From IMG/VR virus record IMGVR_UViG_3300009502_000028, positions 1-64,000 of that record: a DNA stretch of 64,000 nucleotides. One strand, given 5' to 3'. A program made the translations under genes and the position numbers. The DNA is from a virus. Position 1 is the stretch's first letter; each line of letters opens with the position of its first letter. This document shows, piece by piece, positions 57,833-64,000 of the stretch. The notes beneath the pieces are model-generated. The model saw only the letters and a list, made by a program, of their open reading frames with translations, was not told the DNA's origin and made no database searches.

Positions 57833-59104
57833 CTATTTTACTTCTATCAAATATTTGAGACGTACTTGATTATCTCTCGGAACAATCAGTTCATCGAATC
57901 GCAGTCCGGTATTCGCCGCTTTTGCCCATATAGAATCGTATCCGACCGGTTTATTCCCGCCATAGGAATTGATAAAATATGTATTCCCCATTGCAAAATC
58001 AGCAATAAAAAGCCATCCACTACTACCATGCTGGCCACTGAACCTACCAAATGTATATTGCATGGATTTGCTACTATCCAACGCTCCATAGTGACCTTCA
58101 CCAAACATTTTTCCGGTGAGAGTTGTCGTGGATGGAGGACTTACCTTTAGGCCCGTTTTCAAAATACTTAACAAATTAGCTTCGCTGCTACCATGCCAGA
58201 TTTCCTTTATGTTTCCAGTTTTTTCATTAAAACTGTTCCAGTTATCATGAATTTTGATTTTTAGGAAAGTCATGATCCTAACATTCGAATATCCATGAAT
58301 TGCCTTATTACTCGTATTAAACCACCGTACAATTCTATCAATCTCTTTCTGATCGTTGAGCACATCAAAATCCACTTTGAATACCTGCTCCACTGACTTT
58401 GCCGTGGCATTGGTAGTGACGGGTTGTGACTGCAATGCTTGATAAGAAGATTCGAGGGAATCTAATATGTTTGATTGTTTTTGAATGGCTCCGTCGTCTG
58501 GAAAAAGAGCTTCGACACTCAGTTTCATACCCACATTTTGTGGAACAATGCGAAGATACTGGTTCACCGCACTCGACATTTTATAAGACGCCCAATCACG
58601 GAGAGAAACACAATGATTTAAAGTTACCAGCAAATTACGAGCTTCGGTAATGCCATCTGGAGTAACGATACCGAGCGGAGTACTAAACAATCCAGTTGAA
58701 GAATTAAACTGAATTTGAGTAGAGGTGGTAATGCGATGAACATTCGCTTGAATAAGCCGATCAACCAACCGATCCAGCACGGGATTTTGGGTTTTAAGTA
58801 GTTGTGCTTTAGCGATTTGGCGAAGTTCACTATTGCCCATGTGTTTTGATTCAGATACAACCGATGAAGCAGGACCGCCAACAGTTTTCAGTTCGGAATA
58901 ACCTTTCTTAATTTTGTCCCGGCGCATCTCTTCCAGTTTAGTTTCTCCGCCACCGGGGAAAAGTTTACTCTGCCCACTATTACCAACCCGTCCCCACACG
59001 GCTTCAAAGTCCCCATTGTCATAAACTCGCCCCGTCCACCAGCGGTTCATGTTCACATCTACCCCAACGTTGATTAATCGCAATTCTTTAATTACAGTTG
59101 CCAT
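57833..59104 (-). CDS. WGR-PARP ADP-ribosyltransferase, 423 aa
   Basis: Residues 1-75 form a WGR domain (WWTGRVYDNGDFEAVWGRVG). A helical region follows, with a catalytic PARP domain in the last 140 residues: EIWHGSSEANLLSILKTGL (His), GKMFGEGHYGALDSSKSMQY (Tyr) and FDELIVPRDNQVRLKYLIEV (Glu), the H-Y-E triad of poly-ADP-ribosylating enzymes. Uses NAD to modify proteins or DNA ends. TTGACT-16-TATACT promoter nine bases before ATG. Confidence 0.93.
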   Translation of the reverse strand: MATVIKELRLINVGVDVNMNRWWTGRVYDNGDFEAVWGRVGNSGQSKLFPGGGETKLEEMRRDKIKKGYSELKTVGGPASSVVSESKHMGNSELRQIAKAQLLKTQNPVLDRLVDRLIQANVHRITTSTQIQFNSSTGLFSTPLGIVTPDGITEARNLLVTLNHCVSLRDWASYKMSSAVNQYLRIVPQNVGMKLSVEALFPDDGAIQKQSNILDSLESSYQALQSQPVTTNATAKSVEQVFKVDFDVLNDQKEIDRIVRWFNTSNKAIHGYSNVRIMTFLKIKIHDNWNSFNEKTGNIKEIWHGSSEANLLSILKTGLKVSPPSTTTLTGKMFGEGHYGALDSSKSMQYTFGRFSGQHGSSGWLFIADFAMGNTYFINSYGGNKPVGYDSIWAKAANTGLRFDELIVPRDNQVRLKYLIEVK

Positions 59105-59159
59105 ATTGAAACGAGTATACCGGTTCGGTATAAAAAGTCAACTCCCTTTTTTAAAAACT

Positions 59160-59354
59160 TTAACGCCGGTAATAATAGCGATGATCCGAATGCCAATATG
59201 GCCCATAAAAAATAACAGGTGGAGGATAATAAACTGGCGAAGAATAATAGACGGGAGTAGGACAATAAACCGGACCGGGACCAACATAGGTTGTACAACT
59301 GGGAAAACTTATAAGAACAATAATCCCGAATAATATTACAAATAATTTTTTCAT
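59160..59354 (-). CDS. Small Tyr/Pro-rich lipoprotein, 64 aa
   Basis: Signal peptide MKKLFVILFGIIVLISFPSC with Cys in a lipobox-like position, then GPGPVYCPTPVYYSSPVYYP, a Y/P-rich surface-type tail. Probably membrane-anchored in the host. Confidence 0.75.
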   Translation of the reverse strand: MKKLFVILFGIIVLISFPSCTTYVGPGPVYCPTPVYYSSPVYYPPPVIFYGPYWHSDHRYYYRR

Positions 59355-59356
59355 AT

Positions 59357-59872
59357 TTAAATCGGCGAAGGATTATAATGACATATTACTAACGATAACG
59401 CTTTATCTGCCGCAAAAATCTCTCGTAAAATCGCTTCCACGATGTTCCAATTTGCTCCGCCCCGATAACACCCGATATTTTGCGGCAATCCAAGTAGCTC
59501 TATATCATTTTCAATAGCATGACTTCGCATTGCTGACACGCCATCAAATAAAGCATCATATGAGGTATATCGCTTATCTCTCCCAAAATCATATCGCTTA
59601 TCTCTCCCAAAATCAAATTGACCATAGATATTATAAATTATCTTATGAGGGACTGTCTGAATTGTTGCACAAGAAAAAATTCCAAGTTTATCTTTTGATG
59701 CCCGCAAAGTTGTTAAATCTGCGGCATATGCTTGTGGATATGCGTCTTTAATAGATTTAGCAATGCCACTTCCGAATGTATGAAAGCAGTTGCAACTATG
59801 CCCAATACCACAAGGCTTTGTTTGTTCTTCATACCATGTTAATAAATTTGTGTTTTCTAAAAAATATATCAT
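59357..59872 (-). CDS. Macro-domain protein, 171 aa
   Basis: NCFHTFGSGIAKSIKDAYPQ near residue 29 (ADP-ribose loop), LGIFSCATIQ, and LGLPQNIGCYRGGANWNIVE near 134 (phosphate loop) fit a macro domain of the ADP-ribose-1''-phosphatase/TARG type. Predicted to bind or hydrolyse ADP-ribose. Contains a recent 24-bp tandem duplication (DFGRDKRY twice) near residue 90. Confidence 0.82.
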   Translation of the reverse strand: MIYFLENTNLLTWYEEQTKPCGIGHSCNCFHTFGSGIAKSIKDAYPQAYAADLTTLRASKDKLGIFSCATIQTVPHKIIYNIYGQFDFGRDKRYDFGRDKRYTSYDALFDGVSAMRSHAIENDIELLGLPQNIGCYRGGANWNIVEAILREIFAADKALSLVICHYNPSPI

Positions 59873-60204
59873 ATAATTCGCAATGAGTTTATCGCTTGCT
59901 CCAATATCTCCACAGCATCCTCGGATTTACCGGTTTCCAGTTTTGTCAACTCTATTATAACGGCTTCTATCACATTCTCTTTTCCCTCTTGATATCCATC
60001 TTCATATGCGTCATTGACAAATTTCTGAATAACCTGCGGCTGAGTTAACCGTTCATATATTTTCGATGCAAAAATCCGAAATACTTCTCGCTCTTTCCAA
60101 TCAAGTGGAACGTCGGATAACATAGACAAATCGTCTTTCCACAGATGGATGAACGAAGGATATAGTGGACCTTCAACAAGATAATCTTTGGCATTATTAG
60201 TCAT
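59869..60204 (-). CDS. Hypothetical protein, 111 aa
   Basis: Helical, acidic C-terminal part. Overlaps the macro-domain gene by four bases. Not recognised. Confidence 0.7.
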   Translation of the reverse strand: MTNNAKDYLVEGPLYPSFIHLWKDDLSMLSDVPLDWKEREVFRIFASKIYERLTQPQVIQKFVNDAYEDGYQEGKENVIEAVIIELTKLETGKSEDAVEILEQAINSLRII

Positions 60205-60205
60205 A

Positions 60206-60424
60206 TCATTGCCAAGGATAACATTTACGACAAGGAAGTAATACGTTTGTTATAGTTGACATCCCCATATAACCTCGTCCGAGACACCGTTTACAATTTG
60301 CTTTTGGTGCCCATGGGGCTCGAATTTTATTGCCTTCTTTATCTTCTAATACAACCGGCACTTTTTTTTCCACTTTACCGGTGACCGCTTTCTCTAATTG
60401 ATATTCTACTTTAGGTTCATTCAT
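60206..60424 (-). CDS. Zinc-finger protein, 72 aa
   Basis: CKRCLGRGYMG near residue 44 and CRKCYPW at the end form a half DnaJ-type CxxCxGxG finger. Upstream of its start lies a solitary TnpB-element left end. Confidence 0.65.
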   Translation of the reverse strand: MNEPKVEYQLEKAVTGKVEKKVPVVLEDKEGNKIRAPWAPKANCKRCLGRGYMGMSTITNVLLPCRKCYPWQ

Positions 60425-60426
60425 TG

Positions 60427-60545
60427 TTTTGGAGGAAGGAAACCCCGACGGCTTTAGCCTCGGGGAGGAATTCCGACCATTCTTAATATCCTACACCAAT
60501 TACCTCAATTTGTCAACCACAAAAATATTTTAACTTTTTCGATGT
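60427..60545 (+). mobile_element. Solitary left end, type of TnpB element 3
   Basis: Almost identical over about 115 bp to the left end at 44217-44335, including the GACGGCTTTAGCCTCGG-type hairpin. No tnpB or right end follows. Confidence 0.85.
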
Positions 60546-60546
60546 T

Positions 60547-60990
60547 TTATTCAACTGTTACTTGATAAAATTCAAATTCTTCTTTTGGGACTTTATAAAA
60601 AAATTCATTTTCTTTTACAAATCGATTACTGGATTCTTTTAGAAATCTAGGTTTTATGTACTTCTGAATTTTTTCAGCAGATATAAATCCAACATATTCA
60701 TATTCTTTAGATAAAATACAGTAATGAGCTTTTCCTTTCGCAAAGAATTTAGCCTTTCTCTCTGGCACGTTTATTTCTGCATAAGGAAAAACTGCATTTA
60801 CCCAATTTAAACGATGTTCAACTTCCACTCGAATTATACCGTCTTCCGATATTAAGTCAATGTCATATTTGTTTGGATGGTCTATTAAAACCAATCCACG
60901 TTCAGCAAAAAAATCTTTAATCAATCGGCGAGATTTCGGATCGTTTTTTGTGTGAAGACCTTTATCAAACGGTTTATTCACGCCTATCAT
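60547..60990 (-). CDS. Putative PD-(D/E)XK nuclease-like protein, 147 aa
   Basis: YDIDLISEDGIIRVEVEHRL (near residue 42) gives D...ExE as in restriction-endonuclease folds, with PERKAKFF downstream. Weak assignment. Ends two bases from the solitary element end; overlaps the next gene start by ATGA. Confidence 0.55.
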   Translation of the reverse strand: MIGVNKPFDKGLHTKNDPKSRRLIKDFFAERGLVLIDHPNKYDIDLISEDGIIRVEVEHRLNWVNAVFPYAEINVPERKAKFFAKGKAHYCILSKEYEYVGFISAEKIQKYIKPRFLKESSNRFVKENEFFYKVPKEEFEFYQVTVE

Positions 60991-61571
60991 GAGGCGGGCT
61001 TTCCTGCGATCTCCTCACGAACATTTTCCCACGTCGTTATCTCTGCGGCATCATAATTAAATTTGAAATCCCGAGCGCCATTAGAATGCCCTTTGCACGT
61101 AGTAACCGACCATCCTTTAGTGTTCCTACCTATTTCCTCATTCATCTTTCCACATATTTCACAAATATGAGCCGACATATGCTCCGCCAAAGTAACCATT
61201 CCTCTAATTTTTTTGTCCCCTCCACTATAATAAAAACGCAACGATGAAAATTTTTCCTTAACCTGTAAAGCTATAACCTGCGAAATTACTGAGGGTTCCA
61301 TTAATTCGCCGTATGTCCATTTATAGGGCAAACGGAATTTAATTACCATACCATTCCAAAGCCGTTTAAACCCAAACTTAACAGATTTCTTATAGACATA
61401 AGGGGGGTTATCAATATGATGCTGAATTCCCTCGCATAAAGTGTCTAATAAAAAAAACCACCCGTTGCCTGGAAATCCCCAACACATACACGTCTCCGCC
61501 ATAGGAGCGTTTCTATCTTGAAATATTTTCGGGTATTTTTTACAAAGATATTCATCTAAATATTTATTCAT
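60987..61571 (-). CDS. Conserved phage-type protein, 194 aa
   Basis: CWGFPGNGWFFLLDTLCEGI, then QVKEKFSSLRFYYSGGD, LAEHMSAHICEICGK: an order I recall from many phage proteins of unknown function. A CxxC pair is present. Confidence 0.7.
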   Translation of the reverse strand: MNKYLDEYLCKKYPKIFQDRNAPMAETCMCWGFPGNGWFFLLDTLCEGIQHHIDNPPYVYKKSVKFGFKRLWNGMVIKFRLPYKWTYGELMEPSVISQVIALQVKEKFSSLRFYYSGGDKKIRGMVTLAEHMSAHICEICGKMNEEIGRNTKGWSVTTCKGHSNGARDFKFNYDAAEITTWENVREEIAGKPAS

Positions 61572-61606
61572 ATATTTTATATTTTATCGCTAACAATGAG
61601 TATGGA

Positions 61607-62248
61607 TTAGTGATGATCAACCGCCGATATAATTTTAATATCCATTATTTTTTTCACTTCTTGAAATGTCAATGGACGTTTAAACTCATCAAATCCAACA
61701 TCCAATATTTTTCCGTAATTGCTTTTGCTATTTGTCATCTGACAACTAGAATGGCTATGCCCGCAAAGCATCCAACTTCCTTTACCCGAATGATTCCATA
61801 TTAGGTTTGGATAATGAGACATCGCAATAAATTGATCATTAACGGATATTTCCATATAATGATTAATATAAACAACATTCTTATATCGAAGAGGATACAC
61901 TTCACTCTCTGGAGTATAATTATCCCCAAGTAATTTTTGAACTATTGGTTTATAAATATTTTTAAAATGCGGGTTTGAATGATTTCCCGCCATTAAATAA
62001 ATATTTTGGCAAATAATACGAGAAATAAGAGACTCAAATTGTTCTATAGAACAATTAAGTACCAAATCACCCAGATTAAAAAGAATATCCTCCTGACCAA
62101 CACTATCGTTCATGGATTTAATTAAAGCTTCATTATGGGTTTGAACCGAAGCATATCCCCGTTTCTCCCATACGAATGATTGTCCATGATTCCAATGCCA
62201 ATCAGAAGTAAAAAATACATTCTGGTCAGTAGTCCTAAGCGTCATCAT
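61607..62248 (-). CDS. Metallophosphoesterase, 213 aa
   Basis: Motifs FTSDWHWNHGQ (near residue 13), LFNLGDLVL (near 56), MAGNHSNP (near 86), SHYPNL and CGHSHSS are the calcineurin-type metal sites in full. Possible phosphodiesterase acting on nucleotides. Two bases from the exonuclease gene; start may be the second M. Confidence 0.88.
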   Translation of the reverse strand: MMTLRTTDQNVFFTSDWHWNHGQSFVWEKRGYASVQTHNEALIKSMNDSVGQEDILFNLGDLVLNCSIEQFESLISRIICQNIYLMAGNHSNPHFKNIYKPIVQKLLGDNYTPESEVYPLRYKNVVYINHYMEISVNDQFIAMSHYPNLIWNHSGKGSWMLCGHSHSSCQMTNSKSNYGKILDVGFDEFKRPLTFQEVKKIMDIKIISAVDHH

Positions 62249-62249
62249 A

Positions 62250-62819
62250 TTATTTTTTTACAATTTTTAGTAGTTCTTTTAACACGGCAACCGTTTGTAA
62301 TGTATCAGTCCGTGCGGTGTGTAACTCTCCTTGTGGAGATAGATTAAAATAACTCACCAGACTTCCCAATGATCCAGAAACGTCATCAGGAAACAATTTA
62401 GCCGCTCGTAAAAATTGACAGATGATAGACGTATCTATTGTCCTATAGCTAACAAAAGTATCCCATGTTCCAGCGCCAATTAAATCTTGTTTAATTCTAA
62501 GAATATCAAAATAAATTCCGTGTCCAATTGGAGTAAGTTTTTCGGCTCCGCCATTTGAATTTTTTTGTAAGAATTGATACAATTTTGGCTTTGCTGTCTT
62601 ATATGGAATGGCGACACCATCATGGGCAATTATATTAATATGATTAACGGTTAAAGCTTGAGCTGTTACAACATATTGATCATTATCAGGTTTTACCAAT
62701 AAATCAAGTTCATCTACGACATTAAGATTTTCATCTAATGCAACAAAACAAGCGGTAAACAGGCTGGTATCAAGAGTTGTACCGCCGGTTTCCGTATCAA
62801 AACAAATATATCGATTCAA
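62250..62819 (-). CDS. DEDDh 3'-5' exonuclease, DnaQ-like, 189 aa
   Basis: ICFDTETGGTTLDTSLF (Exo I: DxE near residue 8), IGHGIYFDILRIK (Exo II near 98) and LHTARTDTLQT (Exo III H...D near 166) complete the DEDDh set. Proofreading or RNA/DNA trimming. Abuts the ligase gene. Confidence 0.88.
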   Translation of the reverse strand: MNRYICFDTETGGTTLDTSLFTACFVALDENLNVVDELDLLVKPDNDQYVVTAQALTVNHINIIAHDGVAIPYKTAKPKLYQFLQKNSNGGAEKLTPIGHGIYFDILRIKQDLIGAGTWDTFVSYRTIDTSIICQFLRAAKLFPDDVSGSLGSLVSYFNLSPQGELHTARTDTLQTVAVLKELLKIVKK

Positions 62820-63962
62820 TTAACGATCTCCCTTTAAACAATTGTTGATTTCCACCCTGGCATAATTAGGAACTCCTAATCCAGTTAAACCATTATATAG
62901 AAATGTCACTTCTCGACCAATCCATTTATTTTTCTCACTCAAAAAGATTCTACCCTCTTCCATTGTTCCTTTGAATGTGGCATCAAACACCTTATCATTC
63001 CATTTAAGAGTAATAATCTTTCCGGTCCCGGCCCAATTACCGTTACCCTCTTTAATATCTAAAATAATTGCTTCTGAATCACATAACTCCTTTACTTTCA
63101 ACAAGTTCCGACTACGTTTGTGTTCATATGGCATATTCATATTCCTAAGAATATTACCTTCATCGCCACGTTTAAGGCGGGTTTTAAACTCAATATCCAA
63201 CTCTGCTTCACTATGAATTGAAATGGTAGGAACATGTTCGCAATACGCATATTTCCCTATAATTTCCGAATCAATAAACGCTTTCCGATTTCTATATGGG
63301 GAGGATTCTCCCAAATTGTCATCGGGAAAATATCCATCATAAATATAATAACGTATTAATTGTTTACTTCGAGCAAAATCCTCGGAAGAGACATGAACGG
63401 TCTTTCGACATAATTTGGCAATTTCATTTAGTTGTTGACGATAATCATCATTAAACAATTCTCCGTGTAATACCGCCGATGGATGATGTTGAAAAAATTC
63501 TTTTAAACTTTCAACAATATGAGGAATACTAACAAATTTTTCACCTTTTCGTGAGATAGCACCGCCCGAAGTTATTAGGCAGCATATTCCATTATACTTG
63601 TTCTGTGCTCCCCATTCCTCCGTGGAAAAATCTATAACATCGGCATAATCTTTATATGATTTTGCTAAAATTGGTTCAATGTATCTAACTTTATCAATAT
63701 CTGCTTCGTTTTCCCAATATCCTCCACTTTTAAACTTCTTTGACATGGCAGCTTTAGCTTCTTTAAGAGCCTGAGATTCCCCTGTAGTCTCATTCGCTTT
63801 ACCTAGATTTTTACCTTCACATACGGTCCATTCACTTGTTACAAGATTAGAACTTCCCTTTTGTCCGGTGACAAATCTATACTTATTATTATCGGTTTCC
63901 ACCCGCCATGTTTGGATCGCCCCGGTTGAAGTGCGGGAATAAAGAATAGGAAACGGTTTCAC
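62820..63962 (-). CDS. ATP-dependent DNA ligase, 380 aa
   Basis: N-terminal WGR-like part (WRVETDNNKYRFVTGQKGS), then AQNKYNGICCLIT (nucleotidylated Lys, near residue 120), LHGELFND, EGNILRN and SRNLLKVK, the ligase motifs I, III, IV and V, and an OB-fold end (GKIITLKWNDKVFDATFKG). GTG start at 63962. The last 38 bases of the window show no further gene. Confidence 0.88.
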   Translation of the reverse strand: MKPFPILYSRTSTGAIQTWRVETDNNKYRFVTGQKGSSNLVTSEWTVCEGKNLGKANETTGESQALKEAKAAMSKKFKSGGYWENEADIDKVRYIEPILAKSYKDYADVIDFSTEEWGAQNKYNGICCLITSGGAISRKGEKFVSIPHIVESLKEFFQHHPSAVLHGELFNDDYRQQLNEIAKLCRKTVHVSSEDFARSKQLIRYYIYDGYFPDDNLGESSPYRNRKAFIDSEIIGKYAYCEHVPTISIHSEAELDIEFKTRLKRGDEGNILRNMNMPYEHKRSRNLLKVKELCDSEAIILDIKEGNGNWAGTGKIITLKWNDKVFDATFKGTMEEGRIFLSEKNKWIGREVTFLYNGLTGLGVPNYARVEINNCLKGDR

Positions 63963-64000
63963 TGTTTTTGCTTGAGTTAAAAAAAGATCGAGGAAGGATA

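Noticed and set aside
1-64000. Stop-codon reassignment, as in some huge phages
   Set aside because: TAA, TAG and TGA all end genes with tight spacing to the next start, and long genes (cas12, cas3, PARP, ligase) contain no in-frame stops, so the standard bacterial code fits.

Overview
The window reads as part of a large double-stranded DNA bacteriophage genome (huge-phage type). Genes are short and densely packed, mostly on the minus strand. Many belong to families known mainly from phages (Gp88, DUF932, phage ABA sandwich, small zinc ribbons). There are tRNA genes, a flavin-dependent thymidylate synthase, dCMP deaminase, ATP-dependent DNA ligase and DnaQ-type exonuclease, and there are no ribosomal or central-metabolism genes. 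No capsid, tail or terminase gene is visible. Promoters are sigma-70 like (TTGACW, 16-17 bp, TATAAT-like), the genetic code looks standard, and a PEP-CTERM-like exported protein, a lipoprotein and a Tat-type signal point to a Gram-negative, possibly Verrucomicrobia/Planctomycetes-like host. The host is an inference. The first ~110 bases are poly-A and poly-C and look like a contig-edge artefact.

Layout. 0.2-16 kb: small, mostly unknown minus-strand genes, many as single-gene cassettes, each with its own promoter (often giving a leaderless or nearly leaderless mRNA), a hairpin terminator and a shared linker containing the palindrome TTAACTCTAAGGTTAGAG. 16-24 kb: an AT-rich non-coding stretch with iteron-like tandem repeats, then a ~1,000-residue Cas12-type effector (minus) divergent from a complete HD-helicase Cas3 (plus), then a leader and a CRISPR array of 14 repeats. 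No Cas1, Cas2, Cas4 or Cascade gene is present. 24-31 kb: a plus-strand block with a TnpB element, two proteins with an N-terminal MIKLKDIL tag (one HExxH, one ADP-ribosyltransferase-like), a Tat-signal protein and ThyX. 31-47 kb: small proteins, tRNAs (Ile, Arg, Leu, Lys, an aberrant Glu), two further TnpB elements, an element in which an HNH nuclease replaces most of TnpB, and paralogous gene relics. 47-64 kb: an NAD/ADP-ribose region (nicotinamidase, nicotinate phosphoribosyltransferase, NAD synthetase, Nudix, ADP-ribosylglycohydrolase, a WGR-PARP, a macro domain, a SLOG-like protein) with PTH2, DnaJ, dCMP deaminase, a metallophosphoesterase, a DEDDh exonuclease and DNA ligase.

The most notable system is CRISPR-linked. 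A type V-like effector is paired with Cas3, and its repeat hairpin is also scattered as single copies over more than 30 kb of the phage genome. These copies sit at 3' ends of genes and in 5' leaders. One copy (39039-39189, minus) duplicates the array leader, promoter and first repeat together, with no indel, and now lies in front of a gene. This suggests that the effector or its RNA processing acts on phage transcripts as well as on invaders. A second theme is management of NAD and ADP-ribose, which fits known phage-host conflicts over NAD.
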